The notes beneath the pieces are model-generated. The model did no database searches, was not told the DNA's origin, and saw only the letters and a program-made list of their open reading frames with translations. DNA of 58,884 nt from Chlorobiaceae bacterium (lineage in GTDB: Bacteria; Bacteroidota; Chlorobiia; Chlorobiales; Chlorobiaceae): NCBI GenBank assembly GCA_013334335.1, contig JAAXXR010000006.1:1-58884 (forward strand), read 5' to 3'. Positions 26,546 through 36,143 of the stretch are shown here, piece by piece. Made by a program: the position numbers and the translations under genes. The stretch's first letter is position 1, and every line of letters begins with the position of its first letter.

Positions 26546-27247
26546 TTACTTCGAACTATTGAAGTGGCTGTTGTAATCGCTCTGCGCGGTATAATAGTCG
26601 TCAATCCGGCCGATATCCAGCCAGTAGTCCTTCAGGTCGAATTTCGAAATAACCTCCCCCTGGTCAAGCATCGACTTGATCAACATGTCCATGCCAAAAA
26701 ACTTGTTTTCGGGAAAGAAGCGGAAGATTTCGGGCTTCATGACATAGATGCCCGCAAGGATGTACATGACAATGTCCGGCTTCTCCTCGATGCCGGTCAC
26801 CCGGTTCCCGTCAAAAAAAATGTTGCCGAAATCGAACGGAGTGATCTCTTTTTTTATGGTCAGCGTCAGCAGCGAATCCTGAGAGCATGCGAAATCATAG
26901 AGGTTTCCGAAATCAATCAGGCTCAGAATGTCGCCATTCATGACGACGAAAGGCGAGTCGAGCTGATCCCTGAGCAGATGCAATGGCCCTGCGGTCCCGA
27001 GAGGCGTCTCCTCCCTGCTGATCTTCAGGCTGACACCGAAATCTGATCCGTCTCCGAAAAAACGCTCGATATATTCAGACTTGTAGTTGGTAGCAAGAAA
27101 AATCTCCTTGAACCCGTATTTCGCCAGCCGCTCGATCTGGATCTGCAGCATGGACTTCTCCCCGATAGGAAGAAGTGGTTTTGGAATGACCTGGGTGAAT
27201 GGCTTCAGACGCAACCCTAAGCCCCCGGCGAGAATGACAGCTTTCAT
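26546..27247 (-). CDS. Sugar-1-phosphate nucleotidyltransferase
   Basis: A 233-residue NTP_transferase enzyme that activates a sugar 1-phosphate. The N-terminal signature is LAGGLGLRLKPFTQVIPKPLLPIG-like (GxGxRL...PK); metal-binding NGDI is near residue 105, with GTAGPL and GIEEKP further along. It lacks a C-terminal hexapeptide domain. This length resembles mannose/heptose-1-phosphate guanylyltransferases and RmlA-like short forms; the nucleotide and sugar are unknown. It is the first gene of the four-gene sugar cassette, 125 bp after the WecG-type gene. Confidence 0.9.
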   Translation of the reverse strand: MKAVILAGGLGLRLKPFTQVIPKPLLPIGEKSMLQIQIERLAKYGFKEIFLATNYKSEYIERFFGDGSDFGVSLKISREETPLGTAGPLHLLRDQLDSPFVVMNGDILSLIDFGNLYDFACSQDSLLTLTIKKEITPFDFGNIFFDGNRVTGIEEKPDIVMYILAGIYVMKPEIFRFFPENKFFGMDMLIKSMLDQGEVISKFDLKDYWLDIGRIDDYYTAQSDYNSHFNSSK

Positions 27248-27372
27248 GATTTTGCTCTCTATGGAAGAATTAAAACCCCGACTGAGCCAATTCAGGACAG
27301 GAGGCGAACTACCTCAGCCTGATTGCCACATGTGATCGTCAGCGCAATGAGTTGTTGTTTTCAGAAAATGCA

Positions 27373-28140
27373 TCATGTCCCGATTTTCCTTGTCAGCAGC
27401 AACTCCTTGAAAATCCACAGGAACGGCTTGACAACCCGCTGGACGTTACGAGGCTGCTGCATCAGCCTGAACACACCTTCCAGACCAGTTCTCTGCATCC
27501 ATACCGGAGCCCTGGTCACCGTGCCTGCGATATACTCGAACGCGAGTCCGACCCCTGCAGAGACGGTCGCCACTAACTTCGGCTGCAGCATGGCCATCAG
27601 TCGCTCCTGTTTGGGGGCACCAAGGCCGCACCAGAAAAAAGTGGGCCGGATCCTGTTCAGTTCCTCCGCAAGAACATCGACATCAAACGCTTCGAGAGGT
27701 TGGAACGGAGGCGATACTATTCCAGCAATTTGTATGCCAGGATATCTGGCCACGAGATTTTTTTCGATGCGGCTTATCGTTTCGGGTGTACTTCCAAAAA
27801 AATAGTGTGAATATCCTTCGCGGACCGATACCGAAAACACCAGATCCATGAAATCCTTTCCGGACATTTTCCTGAGCTGATGGTGTCCTGAACGTCTCGC
27901 GAACCAGATCATCGAAATACCGTCCGGAAAGGTCAACAGCGAATGATTCTGGATGTCACCGTACTCCCGGTCATGATTAGCCATATAGGCGGTCCTGCTT
28001 TCCAGAAAACACAGATAACCCGGCTTGCCGACTCTTATTGACTCCCCGATCACCGCAAGAGCATCCGGCCCGGATACCATACTGACATTCACTTCACCGA
28101 TTCGGAAGCTGTTTTCATTTCTTTTTGCCTCTGTCACCAT
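27373..28140 (-). CDS. WecG/TagA/CpsF family glycosyltransferase
   Basis: A 255-residue GT26-family enzyme transferring a hexosamine or similar sugar to a lipid-linked intermediate. Seen: INVSMVSGPDAL-type start, FPDGISMIW (catalytic Asp in DG) and WCGLGAPKQERLM, the family signature. TagA/WecG act second, after WecA-type initiation, which fits the wecA gene at 49729-50958. Gaps of about 125-130 bp on each side separate it from neighbours. Confidence 0.93.
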   Translation of the reverse strand: MVTEAKRNENSFRIGEVNVSMVSGPDALAVIGESIRVGKPGYLCFLESRTAYMANHDREYGDIQNHSLLTFPDGISMIWFARRSGHHQLRKMSGKDFMDLVFSVSVREGYSHYFFGSTPETISRIEKNLVARYPGIQIAGIVSPPFQPLEAFDVDVLAEELNRIRPTFFWCGLGAPKQERLMAMLQPKLVATVSAGVGLAFEYIAGTVTRAPVWMQRTGLEGVFRLMQQPRNVQRVVKPFLWIFKELLLTRKIGT

Positions 28141-28270
28141 TTTTTCAATATTGTTGACAAACCATAATCTGCGACCAGAGCGCTTCAGCGAAGAGCCTGA
28201 TGACCGAAATTAATCTCAAGATGTGGACGAGCCCGTCTCATATGCTGCTCCATATTGAGATACTGGGCTT

Positions 28271-29467
28271 TCAAACCGCACCCGTGCCCGATGCGATACC
28301 CCTTCGGGCAAGACCGGACACGATGGACATGTAAAGTTGGTACCAGACCTCACTGTTGTATTCAGCCAGCAGGATCTCCCGTCCTTTCTCGCCATACCTT
28401 ACTGCACGAAGCGGCTCTGATTCAAATGCCCTGATTGTCTCGGCAAGGGCTTCCGGATTTCCGGGTGAAAACAGGCTGCCATTGATGCCGTCCCTGACAA
28501 TCTCAGGGTATCCTGCCATATCAGGCGCTATTACCGGCAAGGACTGCTGCATGGCTTCAAGGAATACCATCGGAAAACCTTCGTATGACTGACTTGCAAA
28601 CAACAGGGCTCTTGCCTGCTGTAACGCTTCGGTCTTCTCCTTCTCACCGATCACGCCAAGCCATTTGACGTTCGGCGGCAACGACCCGGTATCGATAAAT
28701 GACGTGTCGACCGAACCGGCAAACCTGAATGGAATGTCGGGGCAAAGGCGTGCGGCATTAACGATCACATCGATGCCTTTCTGGCGGTTAAGGCGGCCGA
28801 TAAACAGAAATCCCTTCCGCTGGTGACGCGTATCACTGCCACAGGCAGGCGTATCCTCAGTTTCAATGAAATTAGGCAGGACATGGCAACGGCTGGCAGG
28901 AAAACCATTCTCCACCAGTTTCCGTTTCTGAAATTCGGTAAGGCAGAGATAGGCATCGACGTTACGGATGTAGTACCCTGCGACTCTTGCCCATGCGTTG
29001 CGCAAGGCATATCCGAGACTCTTCGGGATGGACTCTTCGCAATTCATGAACACGCAGTTCCACTCCCTGCCACCAGAACAATGCTCACATATCCCCTGCT
29101 TGTTGTAGAACAATCCGTTGGGGCAGACCAGGCGATAGTTATGCACCGTCATGACGACAGGAATTCCCGCCCGGCGAATTTCAGGAAGGACCGACGGCGA
29201 AAGAAACGGATACATATTATGAATATGGACGACATCAGGTTTATGCTGCTGCAGTATCATGCGCACCTTGCTGATTGAAGATGGGCTGTACAGTGCAGAA
29301 AAAAAAGCCGTTGCTTTGCCCGACTTCATATCATTCATTTCAACGCTGCTTCGGGTGTATGCCACCACTTCATGTCCATTTTTCTCAAGCAAAGCATGAT
29401 GTACGTCGAGTACCGTCGACTCACCTGAATGACTGCCGTAATGGTTATGCAGTTGAAGAATCTTCAT
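28271..29467 (-). CDS. Glycosyltransferase, family 4 (GT-B)
   Basis: A 398-residue GT-B glycosyltransferase. The N-terminus MKILQLHNHYGSHSGES has the Gly-rich acceptor loop; the C-terminal donor domain has GFLFIGRLNRQKGIDV and SYEGFPMVFLEAM (E-x7-E motif). The ATG at 29467 is chosen over a longer frame to 29656 because it matches the family start and leaves just one base to the upstream gene's stop. It probably adds a sugar to the lipid-linked repeat at the cytoplasmic face. Confidence 0.93.
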   Translation of the reverse strand: MKILQLHNHYGSHSGESTVLDVHHALLEKNGHEVVAYTRSSVEMNDMKSGKATAFFSALYSPSSISKVRMILQQHKPDVVHIHNMYPFLSPSVLPEIRRAGIPVVMTVHNYRLVCPNGLFYNKQGICEHCSGGREWNCVFMNCEESIPKSLGYALRNAWARVAGYYIRNVDAYLCLTEFQKRKLVENGFPASRCHVLPNFIETEDTPACGSDTRHQRKGFLFIGRLNRQKGIDVIVNAARLCPDIPFRFAGSVDTSFIDTGSLPPNVKWLGVIGEKEKTEALQQARALLFASQSYEGFPMVFLEAMQQSLPVIAPDMAGYPEIVRDGINGSLFSPGNPEALAETIRAFESEPLRAVRYGEKGREILLAEYNSEVWYQLYMSIVSGLARRGIASGTGAV

Positions 29468-29468
29468 A

Positions 29469-30686
29469 TCATGTCGGACAATAGCGCCCGTTCCAGTAGT
29501 TAACAATGTTGCGCCCAGCCAATGTCCCTTTTCGTTTCCCATGAGACTGTGCGAAGGAGACGGCATCCCACATGCCCTGGCAGAAACGCTCCAGCCCCCA
29601 ATCATCAATGAGTCTTCGGGAAGCGTTGCCCATGTCCACTCGTGAATCGACATCAAGTAAAAAAAACTTCAACAGGGTCTGCTCGATCGACCGGATATTG
29701 TCCGGATCGAACAGAAATCCGTTCACTCCATCCCGAACCAGGGTTTCAGAACTGCCGCATTTTCTGCTGACCAGCACCGGGATTCCGGATGCCATCGCTT
29801 CGTTGACGACCAACCCCCAGGTTTCCCCATAAAGACTTGGCAGCACGAGGGCCGCGGCTGCATGGTAATAATACACCAGCTCCTCCTGGGTTTTGAACGG
29901 GAGAAAGTGTACCCGCTGATCAAGCAGATCACCCGCAATCCCGAGCAGGGCCTCATGTTCCGGTCCGTCTCCGAGAAACACCATTGACCATCCGCTCGCC
30001 TCGGTATGTCCGGCAATGTTTCTGAACGCTTCGAGCAACTGCTTCCAGTTTTTTTTGGGGATCTGCCGTCCGACGCAAAGCAGGCATCGGCTTGCCTTGA
30101 AAAAGTCCGGTAAACAGGGTGCGGCGGCGGCATCAGGAGAGGCAAAAAAGTGGTTATCAATGACATTGACACCGTAAAAAAGCTGCTGTTGCCCCAATCC
30201 GAAATAACGGTAGGTCGAATCATGTGAGGCGGCAGGAATGACCATGGCATCAACCTGGCTGTATACCTGTTTCTTGATCCAGTCGATGTACCATGGGCGA
30301 GGTACGTCGTCAAGCCGTGCATCATCAAACACGACGAGCGGCTTCCCGTTTCGGGAGCACCATCGTGTCGACGCTGCTCCTGAAGGAAACGCTATCGGTC
30401 CTGAAATAACCACATCCGGGGCAAGATCGTCAAGTTTGTCGCAAACTGCCCTGACGGCTTCGGCAGCATCAATCTCTTCCATCCGATGATCACGGAATAT
30501 CCGGGTCCATGCAATACCCGAGTCGTCAACAGAACCACCGGCAAAACTGTAGGGCGATCCTTGACCTGATACTTCAACGACAAACAGGGTGATCCCTTTC
30601 CGTGCCAGAAAGTCACTCAACGACCTGAGCCTCGATGGCCAATACAGCCTGAAATCTGTATGGACAATGGCAATGCGTGCAATCAT
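29469..30686 (-). CDS. Glycosyltransferase, family 4 (GT-B)
   Basis: 405 residues. The donor-binding half shows CLLCVGRQIPKKNWKQLLEAF and PSLYGETWGLVVNEAMASGIPVL, the E-x7-E type motif of GT4 retaining enzymes. The N-terminal half (IAIVHTDFRLYWPSRLRSL) has no obvious hydrophobic anchor. It starts six bases after the GT2 gene upstream and ends one base before the next gene, so it is part of a tight operon. Confidence 0.92.
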   Translation of the reverse strand: MIARIAIVHTDFRLYWPSRLRSLSDFLARKGITLFVVEVSGQGSPYSFAGGSVDDSGIAWTRIFRDHRMEEIDAAEAVRAVCDKLDDLAPDVVISGPIAFPSGAASTRWCSRNGKPLVVFDDARLDDVPRPWYIDWIKKQVYSQVDAMVIPAASHDSTYRYFGLGQQQLFYGVNVIDNHFFASPDAAAAPCLPDFFKASRCLLCVGRQIPKKNWKQLLEAFRNIAGHTEASGWSMVFLGDGPEHEALLGIAGDLLDQRVHFLPFKTQEELVYYYHAAAALVLPSLYGETWGLVVNEAMASGIPVLVSRKCGSSETLVRDGVNGFLFDPDNIRSIEQTLLKFFLLDVDSRVDMGNASRRLIDDWGLERFCQGMWDAVSFAQSHGKRKGTLAGRNIVNYWNGRYCPT

Positions 30687-30692
30687 CTGGTC

Positions 30693-31628
30693 CTATGAAC
30701 GTCCGAATTTTTTGAAGATGTCCCTGGTCAACACAGAGGGAGTGGCGCACAACAGCAGATAGATATACAGCTTGCTGTTCGACGGCTGCGCGAGCAACCC
30801 TTTGAGGATTTCCCGTATCGCACGCATCCTCAGCCCAAGCCTTAAAAAAATGGAAGCGCGCATCTTGTACCACATCGACAGATAACTGTCGATATCATTG
30901 ACCAGAGCACCAGGCGTCTGCTTCAAGCCGGCGATCGCTTTTCCTACAGGATCCCCCGACTCTGGCTCTCGGTTAGGTTTGTCATCGTAGGTGTGTGCCT
31001 TATCCTGCCAGAATGTAGCCAGGGGCCGTATACTGTATACCGGATGTTTCCTGACGGCAAGGCGTGCCCAGGTGAGAAGGTCCTCACCTGAACGGATACC
31101 CAGGGGAAACCCGCCGATCTGGCGTAATGCCTCCTTGCTGATGCATACGGCAGAAGACCAGATCGGAGGAGCGGAACATGCACCAACCTCGAAATAATTG
31201 TCCAATATGCCCTGCTCACCATCAAACCGAATCCGGTTCAGGATAATGTTCCTCTTCTCTCCGAGATAGTCGCCGGCATAGTAAGCGGTGGCATAAACTT
31301 CATGCCCGGGATACGCCTCGTGCATCCTGACGATCGTACGGAGAAAATCAGGATCCCACTCGTCGTCGCCGTCAAGGAATGCCACCCAATCACAAACTGC
31401 GCTCTCTATTCCTTTGTTGCGGGCAGCTGCAACGCCCTGATTTGTCTGATCAATCAGGCGAAGACCCTGACGGGCTATCGCCTGTACGACTTTCTCAGAT
31501 CCATCTCGTGAACCATCATTGACAACAACAATCTCATGCGCCCCATAACTCTGCCTACAGACGGAATCGATAGCCCGTTCAATGGTATCCCGTTTGTTAT
31601 ACAATGGGATGACGACAGAGATCTTCAT
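30693..31628 (-). CDS. Glycosyltransferase, family 2 (GT-A)
   Basis: 311 residues with the GT2 start SVVIPLYNKRDTIERAI, the nucleotide-binding VVNDGSRDGS and the DXD-type FLDGDDEWDPDF. The C-terminal about 100 residues carry basic helices (LGLRMRAIREILKGLL) often found in polysaccharide GT2s. The ATG overlaps the stop of the Wzy-like gene by four bases, so expression is coupled. Confidence 0.93.
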   Translation of the reverse strand: MKISVVIPLYNKRDTIERAIDSVCRQSYGAHEIVVVNDGSRDGSEKVVQAIARQGLRLIDQTNQGVAAARNKGIESAVCDWVAFLDGDDEWDPDFLRTIVRMHEAYPGHEVYATAYYAGDYLGEKRNIILNRIRFDGEQGILDNYFEVGACSAPPIWSSAVCISKEALRQIGGFPLGIRSGEDLLTWARLAVRKHPVYSIRPLATFWQDKAHTYDDKPNREPESGDPVGKAIAGLKQTPGALVNDIDSYLSMWYKMRASIFLRLGLRMRAIREILKGLLAQPSNSKLYIYLLLCATPSVLTRDIFKKFGRS

Positions 31629-32812
31629 AGCGATGTCTCATTGGCTTTCTTGACAAAAGACAAGCCGATCAGAGCAAAAAACATATCGGGGAAAAATATC
31701 GTATACTTGAGAATGTTGTCCGAATACATAAACAGCAAAAATGGTATAAAAAGGGTGGCCGCCACCGACGATATCAAAAATCCATAGTTGTCGCCGGATT
31801 TTCTATATTCAAGAACCTTCATGTATAAACTTGCAAATGTCCCAACTACACCAAACAGAAACAGGGACAATCCCACATAACCATAATTGTATACAACTGA
31901 CAAATAATCGTTATGGGCGTCATTCAAAGATGAAAACGACTGCATAACATGATAGTCTGCACGCGGCCCGTTCCCCAACAGAGGCGACTCCTTCAGGCCT
32001 CTTTCAAAATGCTTATAAAAATTCACCCTTCCACTGGTATTCATGGTGGGGCTCTCTTCATAATAGTTCAAAGAGATATCAGAAATCTCTCCCTGTCCGC
32101 CAAAAAAGGTTTTTTCCTGAAATTCCCTCGAATTGAATACCACCACCATCATAAGAAGAGCAAAAACAAGATAATATATCCTCAAGAAAAACCTCCGGTT
32201 CGCAAAATGCAACAGCAACATCGCAACATAAGCAAACACGCCCATCCTGGTTACATTCATGAATGGTATAGCAAAAAACACGCCATAGGCAATCAGATAC
32301 CATAAGCTTCCGGATATAAAGTAAATCCCCAGGGCCATACTCGCCGTTATCGTGATAAACATTGAAGACGCAGCCCACTGACCTGAAAGAAAACCTATAC
32401 CAAGCCGTTCAAGAATAAACGTCATCAGCAGAACAACCGAAACAAGGAAGAGATATCTGTAAAACCATTTCACTGAAGCAGCATCATACTGCATGTTGGA
32501 GGCCACGACCCCGATAAGTATCGGCAATATATACTGCAAGGTAAGCTGCACACCGAAAAAGGTCATGTCAAACACCATATAAATCAACAAGTATACAACC
32601 CATGGCAACCAGTACTGGTAAGGGAAATTGCCTGCGCCCTGTTTTATCAGATAGTATATCGTAACCGCGTACATGGTAATCCAGGACCATCCCGTCGTAT
32701 TGAACCCGCCAATAGTGTTGGGAATAAACGGCATCAATACCGAAACATAGGGCAATGAAAACGTGATCAACAGCCACGAAAAATAGTAATAAAATGTTTT
32801 ATCTTTCTTCAT
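31625..32812 (-). CDS. wzy: O-antigen polymerase/ligase-type membrane protein (Wzy)
   Basis: 395 residues with about ten to twelve hydrophobic segments spread over the length and a large loop before the last ones (about 245-310, containing GNGPRADYHVMQSFSSLNDAHNDYLSVVYNYG). The H-N-D-Y element in that loop is typical of the Wzy_C/WaaL superfamily. It would polymerise repeat units or ligate polymer to an acceptor in the periplasm. The gene is clearly more AT-rich than the flanks, as is common for wzy. Overlaps of four bases on both sides tie it to the adjacent glycosyltransferases. Confidence 0.88.
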   Translation of the reverse strand: MKKDKTFYYYFSWLLITFSLPYVSVLMPFIPNTIGGFNTTGWSWITMYAVTIYYLIKQGAGNFPYQYWLPWVVYLLIYMVFDMTFFGVQLTLQYILPILIGVVASNMQYDAASVKWFYRYLFLVSVVLLMTFILERLGIGFLSGQWAASSMFITITASMALGIYFISGSLWYLIAYGVFFAIPFMNVTRMGVFAYVAMLLLHFANRRFFLRIYYLVFALLMMVVVFNSREFQEKTFFGGQGEISDISLNYYEESPTMNTSGRVNFYKHFERGLKESPLLGNGPRADYHVMQSFSSLNDAHNDYLSVVYNYGYVGLSLFLFGVVGTFASLYMKVLEYRKSGDNYGFLISSVAATLFIPFLLFMYSDNILKYTIFFPDMFFALIGLSFVKKANETSL

Positions 32813-33954
32813 AGCAAAACTCCATATAGTTCTTTGATTTTTCTATTGTAAATTCCCGTATCGAAATCCATTGCCCTTTTTTTTGCATTTTCAGAAAGAA
32901 CAGCACGAAAAGGTCCGTCCGTATATATTGAAATCATCGCCCGAGCAAGTTCATCGATGTTTCCGTTTTCAAAAAGAATGCCGGATTGTTTATTTTGCAC
33001 AACCTCTTTAAGACCTCCCGCATCACTCGCAATCACGGGAATCGACGCGGACATCGCCTCTATCGCCACAAGACCGAACCCCTCAAATCGTGATGGCACG
33101 ATCAATACATCCATCAATCCATAATATTTTACGGCCTGCTCCCATGTCTTGCCACCAACAAACACAATTCTGTCCCAGCACTTTTCGTTTTTATATTTAT
33201 CAACGATATTCACCTTATCCGGGCCATCACCAACAACCAGCAGACGTACCTCGGGATTTTTTTCACTCACCATCCTGAACGCATCGACAAGAATATCAAA
33301 TCCCTTCTCATAACGCAACCGGCCTACGTAACCAAAAACAAAATCCGAGCCCAGCAACCCTCCAAGACTTGTATAATGCTCCTCTTTGGCTGCCTCATTT
33401 TGTAAAAAGGTAATCTGTTTGACATCAACGGTATTGTGCAAAGTAAAATGCCTCACCTTCTTTTTGCCAATCAACTCTATATTAAAATCATTGGTACTGC
33501 CGAACCAGGACAGTTCAGCGACAGATGATACCGATATAAAATAATCGGACAACAGTGATGCGGCCCTCAACAGAACTTTCGCATGTACTCCATGTTCATC
33601 CGTATAGGGCTGATGAACCGTAGCCAATATATTTCTCACCCCGGCAAGTCGTGCTGCAGCGACAGCCATTGCTCCAGGAGCCATATACTGCACATGGATC
33701 ACATCAGGCGTCCTCACCAGGAATGCTTGTTTGAGGGTCATTATTTTTCTCAAAAATCCTACACTTCTGTCGACACCAAGTAAAGACACAGCACAGCCGG
33801 CAGCCTCAAATTCCCGCACAACGTCCGGAGAAAACTCGAAATAGCATACGATCTCAACAGAATGATGCGCAGTCACCAATGCCTTAGCAAGGTAGAGCGT
33901 TTGAATTTCAGTCCCGCCCTGCAAAAGGCAGGGTATCGCAATGATAACTTTCAA
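32809..33954 (-). CDS. Glycosyltransferase, family 4 (GT-B)
   Basis: 381 residues with IPCLLQGGTEIQTLYLAKAL (acceptor Gly loop), FVFGYVGRLRYEKGFDIL and PSRFEGFGLVAIEAMSASIPVI (E-x7-E). It begins with TTG (33952-33954), preceded by a GGAA; no ATG is in position. AT-rich like the overlapping wzy, suggesting both came together. It follows a 128-bp gap with no feature I can name. Confidence 0.92.
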   Translation of the reverse strand: MKVIIAIPCLLQGGTEIQTLYLAKALVTAHHSVEIVCYFEFSPDVVREFEAAGCAVSLLGVDRSVGFLRKIMTLKQAFLVRTPDVIHVQYMAPGAMAVAAARLAGVRNILATVHQPYTDEHGVHAKVLLRAASLLSDYFISVSSVAELSWFGSTNDFNIELIGKKKVRHFTLHNTVDVKQITFLQNEAAKEEHYTSLGGLLGSDFVFGYVGRLRYEKGFDILVDAFRMVSEKNPEVRLLVVGDGPDKVNIVDKYKNEKCWDRIVFVGGKTWEQAVKYYGLMDVLIVPSRFEGFGLVAIEAMSASIPVIASDAGGLKEVVQNKQSGILFENGNIDELARAMISIYTDGPFRAVLSENAKKRAMDFDTGIYNRKIKELYGVLL

Positions 33955-34082
33955 TTTTATTCCAATACGATTCTTTATGAATGATCATCAATATTTTCAT
34001 CGATCCTGTACTGACATGTAAACATATAAAACAGCCTGTTCGTCGACCTTGAAATCATACACCAGGAATACGTGTTAAAAAA

Positions 34083-35153
34083 TCAGGACTTAAGCTTCTC
34101 CATCGCTAAAAACGCCTGCTGCCGGAGCCGGCTGTCAATCCGCCCGGACTCCCGGGCATAACGATAAAGTTGTATTTCCTTATCCGTCCAGCTGCCCTTG
34201 TAATCATGTGCTCCCCTGAGAAAATCGAAAATACGCAACCCCTGAGCGAAGCTGTCCTTGATAAGATAAGACAAATGGATTTTACCGGGCGAATAATTCT
34301 TGTATGCCTCGTCTTCGGACAGCGCCGGGATATAATGATAGAACCTTGATTTGAACGCAAATCCTAAATGCCAGCTGATTGCCAATCCATTGAACCTGAG
34401 CTCGGAGAAGTGCACCACATCCGTGGCAAGGGCGCTCTTGAGTATGTTTTCATGCAACCCGGGCGCTTTGTAGGCTTTTGGCCATCGCTTGCGGTGGGCG
34501 TCGAGAAATGAAGGCAAGGCAGCCAACGCCTGATCAAGCTCATCTGCCCCATAGCGCTTGAATTCAATCAAACCTTTTTCGGACATTCTTCGCTCACGTC
34601 TCCCGAGGTCCTGTCTCAGTCCACCTTTCAGCTGGCTGAAATAGGCCTGATGATCCTTAAAGAGGCTCAAGTCGATATATGGACACGCATCGACATCGGC
34701 ATCCCACTGGCTACTCTTGCCGGGTATATGCATGCCAGGAAGCGACACCTCATCGTAACTGTTATTATTATCAATAAATACGTATTTCTCAACAGCATCC
34801 CAGAACGCGCAGATCTCTTCCCTGGTCGCAAGGCCGGTTATGATGGGATCATGGTAATCAAAATCGGAAAAACCTGCGGGAACAATCATTCTCAGGAATG
34901 CGTTCTTCCAGTTTCTTTTCCACAGAATCAGCGGGAGAAAAAAAGTCAGGTCACCCGAACAGGCAACGACATACCATGGTTGAATGTCCTGGAGTGTTCG
35001 GTACGTATCCGTCCAGGCCTTCAGTATTGAGGGATGATAAAACGCATGTCCTTCCGGCGCTGCTTCGATCCATCTCGACCACTGGTCGAGAAATGCCTTG
35101 CCATCAACCTCATCCCAGGACCGATAGATTTGAAATTTCCATGATTTGCTCAT
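34083..35153 (-). CDS. GNAT/FemAB-like acyltransferase (CelD/BcsL type)
   Basis: A 356-residue protein of the Acetyltransf_6 (CelD/BcsL-like) GNAT group, often found in exopolysaccharide loci. PWYVVACSGDLTFFLPLILWK and LRQDLGRRERRMSEKG match the first GNAT-like half, and FKSRFYHYIPALSEDEAYKNYSPGKIHLSYLI the second, with the F-L-R-G-A-H-D-YK ending. It presumably acylates a polysaccharide or its precursor; donor and acceptor are unknown. A 225-bp non-coding gap lies upstream. Confidence 0.8.
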   Translation of the reverse strand: MSKSWKFQIYRSWDEVDGKAFLDQWSRWIEAAPEGHAFYHPSILKAWTDTYRTLQDIQPWYVVACSGDLTFFLPLILWKRNWKNAFLRMIVPAGFSDFDYHDPIITGLATREEICAFWDAVEKYVFIDNNNSYDEVSLPGMHIPGKSSQWDADVDACPYIDLSLFKDHQAYFSQLKGGLRQDLGRRERRMSEKGLIEFKRYGADELDQALAALPSFLDAHRKRWPKAYKAPGLHENILKSALATDVVHFSELRFNGLAISWHLGFAFKSRFYHYIPALSEDEAYKNYSPGKIHLSYLIKDSFAQGLRIFDFLRGAHDYKGSWTDKEIQLYRYARESGRIDSRLRQQAFLAMEKLKS

Positions 35154-35378
35154 ATGGACTTGCTTCCGTTATGCGGTAATCGCGCTGATTATTCAATGCT
35201 TCGGATATACACCCGATGAAAAAAATCGCCATGACAAAAACAATCTCACCGTCCGGCCTTGCCCTGATTCCCGGAATCATTCCGGTGCCCATTACATGAC
35301 CCTGCAAAAACCGATCCTCAAGCGTGGTACTTCATACACTTTTTTTCGACAGTATGGCCTTCCGCCACCTTGAGCTGT

Positions 35379-36143
35379 TCAGAACCGTTCCGTCACTTCA
35401 AAAGGGTACATGAATGGCCTGGTCATGGCATGCGGCAAAACGCCACTCCATGGCCTCCCGTTGGGGGCCTGTGGCGTCAGATAGATACCCATCAGTTCCC
35501 GCTTCTTCTGAAGCTCTTCATGCACGGGAATCCGAACTATCCCTCGCCAGCCCAGTTTAGGCAACTGCCGAAGCGGCATGGAGTACCAGAGCCACACCCA
35601 GTAACCATAGAGGTCGCATGGCGAAGACGAGCGTTTCAAGGCTTCCGAAACGATATCGAATGCTGCAACATGATCATATGGCCAGGTCTCCTGGGGATGC
35701 GTGACAAACATCGCGTCAGGATCGACCTCCCTGGCAATAGCGGCAATCCGGTCAACAGCTGCATCAAAACCCTGAGCGCCCCGCCCCGGCACAGCACCAT
35801 CCGGGAAACCACACCAAACTGCCAGTCCGGATGCCAGCCCAAGCTCCTCCTGAACGGCGGCCCCCAATCTGCGCCGCTGTTCGGCGACAATCTCGGGTGC
35901 GATCTCCTCAAGGCTTTTCTCTCCATTCGTCAGATAGACAAGGACCACCCGACATCCAAGTGCGAGTTGCCTTATCAGATATCCCCCAAGTCCCAGTATT
36001 TCATCATCGGGATGGGGAGCGACGACCATGATGGTCCGATAACCCGGCAAAACCGATAATGGTCTCGTCGCAAGCCAAAGGCGAAGCGAGAGGCGTTTTG
36101 ACCACAAATAGAGCGGTTTGACCAGTTTGCGCAGTCCCATCAT
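35379..36143 (-). CDS. PIG-L (LmbE-like) N-deacetylase
   Basis: A 254-residue zinc-dependent deacetylase. The metal-binding AHPDDE follows VV at about 42-47, and THPQETWPYDHVAAF supplies the later His residues. PIG-L proteins remove N-acetyl groups from GlcNAc-type substrates. It directly abuts the glycosyltransferase upstream (no gap), so it may deacetylate a lipid-linked sugar added by that enzyme, exposing an amine for other acylation. That sequence of events is inferred. Confidence 0.92.
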   Translation of the reverse strand: MMGLRKLVKPLYLWSKRLSLRLWLATRPLSVLPGYRTIMVVAPHPDDEILGLGGYLIRQLALGCRVVLVYLTNGEKSLEEIAPEIVAEQRRRLGAAVQEELGLASGLAVWCGFPDGAVPGRGAQGFDAAVDRIAAIAREVDPDAMFVTHPQETWPYDHVAAFDIVSEALKRSSSPCDLYGYWVWLWYSMPLRQLPKLGWRGIVRIPVHEELQKKRELMGIYLTPQAPNGRPWSGVLPHAMTRPFMYPFEVTERF

